NCBI GenBank assembly: GCA_008711295.1
Contig: VUYV01000763.1
Coordinates: forward strand, 16,564 to 80,563
DNA from: Anarhynchus alexandrinus
Lineage: Eukaryota; Chordata; Aves; Charadriiformes; Charadriidae
Direction of reading: 5' to 3'
DNA: 64,000 nucleotides
The first letter of the stretch is position 1, and each line of letters begins with the position of its first letter. A program made the translations under genes and the position numbers. Positions 1 to 12,200 of this stretch are shown here, in pieces. A model generated the notes under the pieces. That model had not been told where the DNA came from and did not search any database. It saw only the letters and a program-made list of their open reading frames with translations.

Positions 1-68
1 AATATTATTTTTAAATAAGATTTGTTTGCCTTCCCCGGGGGGAGCGGGCGCGAGGGGCGGCGGGAGGA
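1..68 (+). promoter_or_regulatory. KLF5L: KLF5L proximal promoter / 5' UTR (partial)
   Basis: The window opens only 68 bases before the start codon, so most of the promoter is outside it. An AT-rich stretch with a TATA-like word (TTAAATAAG, about 11-19) is followed abruptly by GC-rich sequence with a GC box (GGGGCGG, 54-60), the kind of site bound by SP/KLF factors. If the TATA-like word works, the 5' UTR would be only about 25 nt; it may equally be plain 5' UTR of a longer leader. Inference from motifs only. Confidence 0.35.
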
Positions 69-233
69 ATGAGCAGCGGGCTGGTGCTGCGCACCCCGCT
101 CCCCGAGGACGCCTCGGCGTTCACCCCGCTGAAACCCGTCACCATGTCGGGGGAAGCCGCCGAAGACGCCCCCGTCTTTGAGGACATCAAAGCCCCTTCT
201 CGGACCTTGGAAAACCCGCCCGACCTGGCGCAG
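69..233 (+). CDS. KLF5L: KLF5L coding exon 1
   Basis: Encodes residues 1-55 in exactly 55 codons and ends at CAG|GTAAGG, a near-consensus donor, in phase 0. ATG at 69 has G at -3. I chose it over the in-frame ATG at 144 (codon 26) because residues 18-24 (F-T-P-L-K-P-V) lie between the two and match the F-x-x-L-K-P-V of the KLF5 N-terminus. The ATG at 144 has a stronger Kozak context (ACCATG), so an N-terminally shorter isoform is possible. The exon lies in the CpG island and is 18 kb from the next certain exon. Confidence 0.88.
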
Positions 234-3200
234 GTAAGGCGGGGGCCGGCGCTTTGCCCTGGGGCGGCGGGAAGGGGTCAGCTTTGCCCCTTCAGGTGCA
301 CGGAGGCTGCGAATGCCTCCCACAAACGCAAACGTGGTTTTTTTNTTTTCTTTTTTTTTTTTCTTCCCCCTCTTTCTCCGGCTTTTCTTCGAAACGCCCG
401 TTTTGGAGGAAAGCCTGGGTTTTGCTCGCTCCCCGCAATGGGGTCTCGGTCCCTCTCCCCCCACCTCTCCCCAAGCGGGGCCGGCAGGTGAGGGGGCGCC
501 GAGGGTCTCTGCGGCCGCCGCCGGCTCGTTGGGAAAGACGCGGGCAACGGGATCGCCGTGTCTGTGCGTGATGGGGGGGGGGGGGGCGAANGAATGCTCC
601 TTGAAATTCCCCGGTCTTGTCCCCCCCCTCCCTCCCGCCGTGCGCTATGGAGATAAAGACCCGGATAAGCGACTTCGGGGCATTACCTGCCTCTTTTGCT
701 CGCCCACCCCTCTTGCTCGCCCACTCCTGTCCTGGGCCATGGCAGGAGCACGGTCAAGCCCTTCTGCCCGTCCCATGGAGGGCTCCTCACCGGCGTTTTG
801 GGTGATGGACCCCTTGTCCCACCACGAAGAGCCTTCAGCTGCTCTTCCCGGTGGGAAAAGGGGCTGATCCAGACCTGCCCCCACCCCGCTGCCACAGCTT
901 CGTCCCCTTTTTCCCCCCAGGAAGAATGGGGCGAGCTGGGGCACGGGGTGCCCGGTACCGCCGGCGGCTAATGATTAACCCCGCGCCCCACGTCCCCAGC
1001 GCCATTTTGATCGGGGCGGGAGGGCGGCTCCGGCCCCTCGCTCCACGGCCGCCCCGCAGGGACCCCCTCGCCCCGGCTGGGACCCCCGGGAGGGCACCCC
1101 CATGGTGGGGTTGGGGCTGTGTCTCCACGGCCCGCTTCCCCTCTCCCGGCAGCACTGGTGCCCCAAGGGCCTGTTTTGGGGCTCCGTCCTTCCGGGGGAG
1201 GTGGTGAGATGAAGGCAGCGTCTCCATTGCCGTATTTCCATATGATGCCCCGGTGATCCGGCATCCACCAAGGCCACGAGGGGTGGTCATGGATGTGGGG
1301 GTCAAAATGGGGGGAGAGGGCCACGCAGCACCCTCCTCCTTCCTCTACGGTGGTCCCGGCTCGGTGCTTCTCCCCGTAACCCCGTGGCTGACAGAGTCCC
1401 TGCCCCTCTGCGCTGGGTTTGGGTGGGTTATCTGAAGTCGGAGGGTTGGGTGGTGGCTCTTCAGAAAGGTGTGGGTTATCTCCAGGGCCGGTGGCCGGTG
1501 GGAAAGGGTGGCAGCTCTCTGTTTGTTCTGGGGGGAGGGTGAGGTTTGCTTTCTCTCCGCCTTTGTAGCCCCGGCTGCCGGGTGGGATTAGGCAGCGGGG
1601 CTGGTGCTCACCCCACACCTCGGCCATGGCCATGGCCAGCCCCATGCCACCTCTCCTCCTCATGGGGGACATGGGGATGCAGACCCCACCCATGGTTGGA
1701 AACACCTTCACCCCACCACACCACCCTTGCTGCCCTTCAAAGGGAAGAGGGGTTTCTCACCCCGGTTTGGTCCCTGGGGCAATGCCACCCCATGGCTGTT
1801 TTTCTCCGGGGTGGAGGCAGCTGAGGGTGGGCCTTGGGGGGGGTGGCCCACCAGAGATGTCATCCCTTTGCCATAAGACAATCCTGTGTCCCTTTATGGA
1901 CCATGGGGTCCCTGGGATGGCGGCGGGAAAGCTGCGGGGCTGGAGCTGAGCACCAGCTCACCCATGCATCACCCGCTCAGCCCCCAACAGCTGTGGGAGG
2001 ACTTCTTTGCAAACCCACCCAGGGTGAAGCCTTATGGGTGGCAAAACCCCGACAGCCCAGGGCTGGACCCCACATCTCCCGGGGAAGAGTTTTCCGTGTG
2101 TTTGGTCCCCTTTCTCGTTGGCTGTGGTCGTTGTAGAAGAGATGCTGAGGAAGCTGCCACAGCTGGAAGGTGGAAAAGCTGAATGGCTGCAGGTCTGGGA
2201 AAGCCTTCGCTCCGGGAGGGCGTTTATCGGAGCAGTTTGACAAGACTTATGGAAAAGGCTGTGACCTGTCAGAGCTCCAGCACTGGCTATCGCCCACGGG
2301 GCATTTCCCGCTGCTCCAGCTCTCGGGACTTGTGTCTCCCCCATCTCCCGGCAAAGAAAGGAGCAAACTCGCAGCTAATCTCTTTATCTGGCCGGTTGCA
2401 AAGTCCTCCCCAACCCCTTCCACCCCCCCTACTCCTTCCACTCCCTCTACAAATCGCTTTTCAAACAAGAGTGGATGGTGGGAGCTATTTGCCGTGGAAA
2501 ATTTTATTCGATCTGAGTCAGGTGGAAATGGATCCTTTGTGGAGTTTAAGCTTAGTTTTTCCCTTTTCTCTGCCTTTCCAGCCACCCTGCCCCTAATTAA
2601 AAAAACCAACCAAACAAACAAAAAACAAACAAAACAAACAAAAAAGAAAAGAGGCGAGAAAAGGGCTTGTGAGAGAAAAGCACTTTTCCGTTCTGATTTG
2701 AGTCACATCGGCCAGAAACAGAATTTCCCCCTTCAAATCTCAGCAGGCCGCTGCTAGAAGGAAGCTAAAAAATAATAATAAATGAAACCAAAAGCACGGC
2801 ATGTTCGGGGAAGGGAAACATTTCAGAAGAAGAGGAGGAGACATTCCCTTTACATGGCTGTAGGCACCCCCCGATGAGCAAAGGACCGGGGGGACCACTG
2901 GGCCTCATCTGCTGCTCCCACCTTTCCTGCACTGTGGTCTCCAGGTCTGACCGGCCAAAGCAGCTCCCAGGTGGTGGTTGTTACCTGGGGGTGACCTGGG
3001 GCTGGGGAGCCCTCCTGGGATCATCTGCTGCTTGTCAGATGGGTGACTGTGTCCCTCTGGGCTGGGCTTGACCTCATAGTAGATGAGCTACCCCACTGCC
3101 AAGTCATCTAAGCCACCCCATCACTCCTGAGCCTCCTGGAGCCACATGTGGCTTCATGCCATGGTCTCCCTTGGGTGTAAGTGTGGTCCTCAGTGGTGCA

Positions 3201-6200
3201 AGCCCGATTCCTGCCCTCTTGTGAGAGCTGTCCCTGGGCTGTGGTGATAGAAAGTGAGATGGTGAGAACAGACCCAGGTTTCCACAGTCCTGGAGCTGTT
3301 TCTAGAAGGAAGGTTGCCAGCATGGTTGGGAAGTAGATGGCACTTCCCCTGCTCCCTGCCCAACATGTGCAGGACAGGAGCTGGCTCCTAATGCTCCTAG
3401 AGTTGTGAGGAGCACAAGGTGCTGGTGAGGTGGAAGTGGTGGCCTACACTCGTCTCCATGGCTGGGTTGGCTAAATTAAGGGGGGGGTGGGGGTGGGGGT
3501 GGGGAATGGGGGCTATCGGAGGTGTTGGCCCTACCATTGCCTGCTGGGTGTAATCGCGTGTCCTCAAGGATTCGGGAAAGCCGGTGCCTATCTCAACGGG
3601 TGATACCAGCCATGAATTCAGAGCTGCTGTCTGATGTTGGAAGCTCAGTTGGGTTTGCAGCAGCCTTGAGTGAGGTCAGGACCTGGTGAAGAAGCTGCTG
3701 GGAAGAGAGATGGACAAACCCCACAGCCTGTCTCCTGGTTTAACCCCTTACCTAGCTGTAAGGGCAGTTGTGTTGAGGCTGGTGAGCACCCAGTGGGAAC
3801 AGAGGCTGTCGTGGGTGACGAGGAAGATCCTGGTGAGTGCGGCTGGAGGTAGCCCCAAGCCAGCTCGTTCTTCATTGCCTCCTTTTCCTTGGGTGGGCTA
3901 TGATGCTGCAAGCTGAGAAAGGAGAGAAAACGGCTCCTCTTGTGTCCAGTAAGCCCAGCTCCTGCCCCACAGGCAGTTGCTCAACCCTGTGCTTGGTGCA
4001 CCTCCCTTCTGCCCAGCCCGAGGGCTGGGTGGGGGGCTCGCATAGGAAGAAAACAGCTCCAGCATCTGGGAGGTGCTTGAACAGATTAGATGGTATCAGG
4101 ATGGTGCTGTTCCCCGAGAACTTTTCCTGGAGCTTCAGATCCTCCGTACCAAAACCGACATTTCCCAGACCCTTTCAATGGAGTGGACGTAGGTGCCATG
4201 GTGTTCCTCTGACTTTATTCTGGCAGGGATTTTGCTTCTGGTATCACAGGAGAAGCCGGGCCAAGCAATTTGAGGTGTGCTCCAGCTTTCTGGACAATGC
4301 TGGAACTGTTTCAATCCTGCTCTGTCCCTGCGGCGTCCTGAGTGCTGTGTCCTGCATCTCATGGGTCTGAGGCCCTTTGGCCACACCCCTGTCATGAATG
4401 TGGCTGTGCTGGGGTGGTGACGAGATGGTGGCTCTCTGTTGGACCAGGGATGGGCTTTCCTGCTCCCTGGTGCTCCAGCATCTTGCACAGCCCAGTTGGA
4501 ACCAGGGTGATGGTCTTGCTCATCAGACGTGGTTTGTATCGGGGCCAGGGAGGAGTCCTGCTCCACTTTATTTATCAGTAGAGATGTACAAGTCCACAGC
4601 ACAGCTGTCAAGGGGTGATTCATTTCCTTGGGCTGTCAGGAGTTGCACGCAATGAAGGAATTCAGCTTTTCTGTGGGGAAAAGGGAGATGGCAGCTTTGG
4701 AGTGTTGCTCTGGGCCTGTAATGAGATGCTGACAGCTCGTTGTGGCTGGGGATAGCTGAACCCGGGCATCTTCCTGCAGCTTAATATCCCTCCTTGGGTG
4801 CTCAGAGGGGACTGAAAATATTGCGTCCTCTCCTGGGGTCCTCCTTGTGCCCAGCACGCTCAGGAGAATGCGGCCACGCTGCTGAACGTGGCCCCGGGTA
4901 TGGGGACACCACAGACACGGGTTCAACGGTGTAGTGCCGGTTTTTGAGGCCGTGCCCGTGTTTGAGGACAGACCTTGAGCTCACGGTGTTGCAAGGTGGA
5001 GGTGTTACCCTGGACGGTGCTGGCGCAAGGGGACGACGCAGACTCTGCGCTGCCATGTGTGGGATGAGCTGCGATTCACAACACTGGTGGGAGCCGCGTG
5101 CCACCTTCGGTCCTCACCCATCCTTCGCTCCGCCAGCTGAGCAGGGAGCGGAGCTCCGGCCTCTGCCAGGATCCCACATTTACAACTGTGCAAACAGGCG
5201 TGGAAACGGAGCGGGCTGGCGCGATCTGCCGAGGATTCGGTGACTCAGTCCCTTCTTCCGCTTTCCGACCTGCTCGGTCCACGTAATGGTGCTTTTGTGG
5301 GCAGTCTGAAGTCGTGGCTCTTCCCTTCCCTCTTGGGTGAGCGGGAGGCTCTGCCCTCTGGGATCCTCCTGGCTTTGCGGAAGGGTTCAAAAACGTCCAT
5401 GCGTTCCCACAGAAGCGTGCAAAATTCATTTTCGAAGTGCGCCAGCGAGGCCTGAGCGGGCTCGAGGGGCGTGCGGAAACAGATTGGCGACACGGAGGTG
5501 TCACGTCAAAGGCCGGGCGAGGAGGAACGGGCTCGCTTCACCCCTCTCAGCACAAGTCAAGATGGTGGGTTGGCAGCCGGTGCGGCTGAGCCCTTGGTGG
5601 CCTCTGGCTAGAGGGATCTCACGCGGGAGGGATCCTTTCAGGCTGTTTTGCTTTGGGGTCAGCCGGAGCCCGATGCTTCCAGGGCCAACCCGCAGGTTTG
5701 CAAGTCTGATGGGCTTTCTGTCTGGCAGGTGTCTGCAGGGCCACGGGAAACTAAGCTAGAGTCCCCAGAAAGGGTGAATGTGTCCCTCTACTCTTGCGGG
5801 AAGACCCTCAGGGACAGTCCCCAGGCAGGACGTCTGCCCACCGCAGCCTTGTGTTGGTGGGGGGGCTCATTGTAGGTCAGATCCTGTTGTGGGAGCAGGT
5901 CCAAAGTCAGCGGGGAGCTCGCTACGGCTCAGCAGGCTTTGGATAAAACCAGTGTTACCGGTGAGGCAAAGACCGGGAAATTTGGGGCATCTCAGCCACT
6001 GTGTTTGTTATTTTATTTTATTTTTTTTTATTTTAATTTTTTTAATCCCCCAAACCCACAGACTTCCCCGTGCGAGCGCGGATGCGCACGCAAGCGCTGC
6101 TGGAAGCAGACGGAGGTGTAGGATGAAACGACTTGGCCGAACTTTGAGCTCGTCGGAGCACAATGGCTTTGTCCCGGTGGTACAAAGGCCGATTGTTCTG

Positions 6201-9200
6201 CTTGGGGGAAGTTTGGCTCGGCAAGGTGGGGAGCGAGAGAAAGGGACCGCGCCGAGAAAGACAAAGATTACAGGTGTGCTGTTCCTCATCCTCCTGCGCA
6301 GCCCTCGCTGGAACCTGTTTTCCACTCGCCGCCATGGGAGGGGATGCAAATTAGCTAGAAAACCATTTTGGTTTGGTGTTTTTTTTTTTTTTTTTNTTGG
6401 AACGCTGAAAAGGCAGGTATTTAAGGGAGGAAACGAGCAGGGGACTCCGACTCCATAATACATGCAACGGATTTCCCTTTATCGCTCTTCCTGAACGGTC
6501 TGTGGGAAGCAAACACAGTCATCTGAAATTACTCACGAAGGTCTAAGGTAGCACATTTCTGGCCGGTGCATCATCAACTGTGAATTTTCCCCTCTCAAAC
6601 CTGTTTGGTCAGCTACCTACGCTATTCTGTTCTCCTTCCCTGGTCCAGTGAGTTCTTTTATCTAACCCATCCACTGCAAATAATCACACTTACGACCGTC
6701 TTGTTAGCTGAGCCCCTTGATTAGAATATTTGCTTTTCTTGTGCTCCATTGGTGAATTACATGAGTCACAGGGTACAGCTGGTGTTTGGGGATTGGATAA
6801 CTAATGTTTACAATTCAGATGTTCTCAGAACTTGAGCTAGCACGAAAACTCTCAAAAAAACCCCCATGGGCTGTTTACCACATCAAAGAGGTTCAGCCCC
6901 TTCCAAGCTCCGACTGAAACTCAAACAAAGAATCTTTCATTAAGTTCAGAAATGCTCGGAGAATTCTTTGAAAATTATTATTTTCAAATGTTCTTTTTTT
7001 TTTTTTTTTTTTAATGTGATGGGGACCTTCAAGTTTCCACCAAGGACAGGATTTGCAAGTATTAAAATGCATTTAATGACCTTGCTCTTTGTAGTATTTC
7101 CAGTACAAGCAAGAGAAGAGAATGGCAAGAAATTGGTCCCAGCATAGCTGGTCTGAAAACGCCGGTACTTATCACTTGCAGGAGAAAATAATATTATCCA
7201 TGGGTTATCACGCCTATCGCATCTAAGGCAATTTGTTTCATGAATCTGAACCCGTCCCTGGAGAGGGCAGAGGGATTGTGGGTACCTTCTCACCAGCCAA
7301 TTCAGCCCATTTTGGTGCTGCCTGCTGCAACATCGTCATTTTCCATTTTGCTGCTCCTCAAGGACAGTCTAGGGAGCTGAGCCCAGGGGTGGCTGAACAT
7401 ATTCAACTGAAAATCCTTCTCAGGAATAGAAGGTTTGGTGGTGTTCTCAAAAAAACGTGGAAATGACCCAATTTTGTTAAATTGAACGGAAAAATTGGGG
7501 CATCTCCCCTTCCCGCCCGATCGTTCAAAATGCTGTTGTTTTAGGACGTAATCTTTCATTCTGAGCAACTTTCAATATCTGGTGTTTTTGTGGTTCTGCG
7601 CCGTGCTTTTGGGAGATCTCAAAATCATTAGCTTGGCGGACTGACATCACCTCTGGGACACAATGAGTGTCACAGCCCTCGTGTTTCCCAGGGGTTGGCA
7701 AGCCCCAGGCTCCAAAATGCTCTGGCTGGAGCTTCTCCAGGGCTTGGTGCCTTCTCCAGGGGAACTGTCAATTGCCGGTTATCGGTGTGTGCCATCATCG
7801 GTTGCTCTTAATTAACAGCAATTGGCAATTCATCTCTATACAGGGAAAAAGTGGAAAGAGAGGGTTTAAGCTGAGGGAACGGATCTTGAGGAAACTCTTT
7901 GAGGCTTTCTGGTCTCCGGACCTGCTCCAACGTCCCCCTCGGTCCCTGATTTGGGCCGTATCTTCTTGGGTTTGTACCTCGCCGGCTGCTGTGCAAGCTT
8001 GCAAGAAAGAAGTTGTCCCGAAGACCTACTCGTGCAGACACAATGTTTTCGCCCGCCTTAGGGTTTGGTTTGTTTTGCTTTGCTAACTGGTTTGGCGAGG
8101 AAGTTGAGGGCCACAAGGACGGTGGGATTTGCTGTCCGCACGTGAAACCTGACCTTGCTTTTCCCAGACGTGCACGGGGTGTTGGGTCTGCCTTGCGTGT
8201 TGTAGGGGGAAGAACAGGCTTTTTTGGCCTGTTTTATCGCTCGCCGAATGCCAGGAGGACTTCACAAGCCCCAGCAAGCAGCGGATGACTCACTCCGCCT
8301 CTGTCAGACCCTGCCCTGGGAATGAGCTGCTTTTCTTCCGATCGGAGGAGGTGAGGTGATGAGTGTGAGCTTTTAGATGGTTTCAGTGAGGTGGAATGAA
8401 TCCCACCTACAATCCAGCTGGGGAAGCTCCTTATGAGCTCTCTTATGAGCCTCTCCCATGTCACACTCGGTTCAGGACCCACGGCACCTAACCAGAGGGG
8501 AGTTGGAAGGCTCAAGAACAAGCCCAGCAATAGCTAGAAATGGGTGGATAAAATTGTCCAGGTCATCCTGGGAACGGTGACATCTGAGAGCCTCCATCTT
8601 CTCAGGTTCAGGGGAGAGGCTGTGCTGGAGCAGAGGCTGCAACCGAGAAGGAGATATGGAGCTGCAGGTGGGCCTGCTTCTAGTTGATGGTACCAGCAGG
8701 GGCTGCATGGCTACCCAAATTCAACTTTTTATTGTATGTGTGCATAAACCGGGGGAACGCTTGAGTTCCTGCATGCTTTGGCTGGGGCTGAAGTAGCTCC
8801 AAGCCTCCTGGTCTTCCAGGAGTTGAAATAACACTGGATCGTTTCATCTTGCCAGACGAACCACCCAAATGGCCATACCAGTTCACACCAAAAGTCTACT
8901 CAGCTCAGCCTCCTGCCTCCAACAGTGGGTGCCCACTTAGCTTGACAGAGAACCTCCAGTTGGCTTTGACGGGCTTGACCTCAGCCTTCGCTAAGCAAGA
9001 GCAGCTCAGAAATAGAAAGCTGTGTATGAAGGCACGACTCCCTTAAGCCCTCATGTCCTCCTCTTCCACACTTGGAGCTGCTCTCCTGCCCGGACAGAGC
9101 AGGGAGCAATGGGTGAGGACAGACAGACACCTGCCTTCAGGCTCCATCCAGTGCTGAGGTTGTGCGTGGTAGTTCTGCAAAAGGGGAAACCAGTGCGGAG

Positions 9201-12200
9201 CTGCTCTAATGTCAACCTGGGACCCCCCGCCCTCGTCTAGACCCGCCTAAGGCCAGATGGGCTGAATGGCCACCGTGTTCAGTGAGGCCTAGAGATGGCG
9301 TAGCTGGGCCAGAGCCTTCCCCAAGCTCAGTGTCTCCAAGGTCTACCCTGTGAGTTATTTTTCAGTCCATTTATGGCTCTGGTTTTGGAAAGGTTTCTGC
9401 TTGCTCTCCTAAAGCCCGCTGCAGCCTGGCTGCTCCAAGCTGCTCCTCTTCCAGGCACTTGACCTTGGAGTTGGATGAGGGTGTTTCTCCTGGTTTCCTT
9501 GGCCTTTGGGATTGCTGACTGTAGTGGCACGATTTCTGTGATAAATAACCGAGGTAGATTGCCTTTGAGTGAGTCTTTATCAGTTGTCAGAGGAAAGGAA
9601 TAGCAAACAGAGTCAGCAAGTCTGCTGGAAATGTTGCTGCCTACCGGCTCAGCCAGAGGCCAGCCAACCTCCCAGCTGCCCACATCTGCCTTGGTGGTGA
9701 CTCTTGGCCTCAAGGAAATTCCTTGTTTCTCAGAGGTGGTAGTTACCTTGGGTCGTTCAAACGCAAGGGCAGGAAAGAGTATGGCAATAACCCTCCAGAG
9801 CAGCTCCTGGGCCATCCATGATCTCCTGGCAGAAACCTGGAGAAAGGGTTTATCTTTGTGGCCTTGTCCTGCTCCAGGAGTCGCTCTTGCAAGTGGAAAG
9901 GTGTGAAAGCCGGTGGGATAGATCATCTCTGGCAGTCTTCTCTGTGGGCTCCAGAGAGAGCTTGCACAGAGACTTCAGCTTACGAGCCCGCTTTCCAGGT
10001 GGCCAAAGCTGGTGAAGATGAATCTCGCCCCACTGCATGCCATGCAAACACCGCTGAGTGCTTCAAGGGCAGCACTGGTTTCTTGGAGTTGCTCCTGACC
10101 TCTTTGAGATAGCGCAAGCAGAGCAGTCCACCTTCTGCCGCCCAGCACCCACCTAGACAAGCGCAGAATTCGGCTCTGCTGCCCGCGACGGCGCTTTGTT
10201 ATTTACCCCAGCGAAACACTTGGCCCTGTGTGTACTCGAAAGGAAGAGTCCCGGGGGTTTCTTTGCTAATCCCGTTTTTGCAGAGAGTTCCAGAAGACTT
10301 GAGGAACAAACAGAAAATAACGTCGATCGAGGTCAATATCAAAACCAAATGATCAGAGAAACAAATATTTACTCAGGTCAATATTTAACTAGCAGACAAT
10401 AAATGCTGATATTGAACCAAATCTGTATATAAATACGGTCTATTTATAACGTGTGCCTTTAAAGGGGCACTGCCAGGTACTTGCCATGGCTTTTGATTGA
10501 TGATTATCCTCCCCATTGTTTGCTGATTCCCTTGGAGGCCGGAGTTTCATGCAGGTGCACGTATGAGAAAAAAAGGCAGTACTGTGTAATCCCAGGACCC
10601 GGACAACCGGCGCAACCGTTGTCCCACGCACGCCTGTGCCGGAGAAGTGTCCCTCACCCCAAGGAGGGGACATCCCCCCTGCCTTGCACCTGGAGCGGGG
10701 GTCCTGCCGTTCCCCCATCCCTTGAACCCTCCCCACCTCGCAGGGTTTGTGCCACTGGTTGACCGTCACGGGCGAAGCACCCCTCTCCCGAAATGCTCTT
10801 TGCGTCGGGGACCAGTGCAGCGTGGTGGCTGGGGCTAGCTGTGAGCGGGAGCCAGAGACCCAGCTGGGATGGGGGGCAGCGGGCTCGATGCCCCCCAGCA
10901 TCGCGGAGAAGGATGGGGAGGGGACACTGCGGCCCAGCAGGGGCTAGCGCAGGGCTGGGAGCTGCCATGAACTGGAGAAACTTCTCCCCCCTTGGCCTCC
11001 CCGAGCCCTTTCCCCCCCCCTCAACCGCTCCCTCTGCCAACTTTACAAGCTCATTGCCTGTTTAGCAAACATTGATTTCTCTCCTTGTTCTCTGCTGCTG
11101 CCCGTGTGGTGACAACATCTGATGTTTCTATGGCGGTTTGTTATTTATCAACTTCAGATTAGAAAGCATTTAATCATGGGAAAGACACGTCCCGCCTCCT
11201 GCCTCGGCAGCCTTGTGCTCTTCTGACGATGCTCGTGGTTGGTCGCTGGCAAAACGGCACGGTTGGCTCCAGCGCCGTGTCTTTCTGCGTCCTCCCAAGA
11301 AACGTTTGTCTCGGACTCTGCGCGTGTCCTGATAACACCTCACTCTGCCTTTCATCTGAACAAGGGATAGAGGTCTCCAAGGCAGGAGGCTCCTGCAGGA
11401 TTTATGAAGGTTGGCAGATGGTGGAAGGGAGACTCGTGTCAGTGCCTATTAGCCACCGGAGAATCCACTCTGGGGAGAGCTGGGGGAAGCAGGGCTTCGT
11501 TGGCGGCTTTCTTCAACGAGCAACCCCAGGGATGGGGGTTTGATGGTTTCACAGTGCTGGGTGTTCCCCACCATGCAGCTCTTTCAGAGGCTGCCGAGGT
11601 TATCTTGTCCTCTAGGGAATTTCGGTCGCCAGGTCCCGGGGTCGGATGTGCCAGTGCTGATTGTAACATGGTCCTGCTGGTCCAGTGACACAAACTGGTG
11701 TCCAGTGGCCTTCTCTGGAGTGGACAAAGTGTTCGTTCTAACCCCTTTGCTTGTTTTTTGGTGGTTTTTTTTTCTTCGCTTTCTTTTCTCTGGCAAGTTG
11801 AAAAGACTCTCCTCCGTGGTCAGAAATAGCTGCTATGACTTTGAGGGGAAAATGCCCCAAGAGTTCAGCGCTTTTATTGTATGAAAGGCTGTTCTTACCA
11901 ACTGTCCCTTCCTGGCCAAACNCGACTGTCCATTCCTGGCCAAACCAAAGATCCCAGTTTGGACACCTCTTGTCCCGGTTTGACACTTCTAAACTCACAG
12001 AAGTTTTGTCGGTGTCTGCGTTGCCTGTATTTCCCCGTTGCTCACTTTTTGCCTGAGCTACTGACCTCGGACGCCCATGACGGCCGCTGGAGCCCTTGTC
12101 GATGCGGATGGTGGAGTCTGGGGTGTGCCCTCCTCCACACCTTGAATCTCATCTTCATCTTTGGTGATTGCAATGATGGCATTGCTAGTGACCATAGGGG

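Larger units (their letters stand above)
1..1130. promoter_or_regulatory. CpG island over exon 1
   Basis: From about base 30 to about 1130 the sequence is strongly GC-rich with many CpG dinucleotides, unlike most of intron 1 further on. It covers the first coding exon and the start of intron 1, as expected for a promoter-associated island of a developmental transcription factor. Limits are judged by eye; single Ns at 345 and 591 sit in or beside homopolymers. No further coding exon was recognised inside it. Confidence 0.6.

Noticed and set aside
835..1711. Long overlapping frames in the GC-rich start of intron 1.
   Set aside because: Stop codons are rare in GC-rich CpG-island DNA; the products are Pro/Gly/Arg-rich with no known domain and overlap on both strands.
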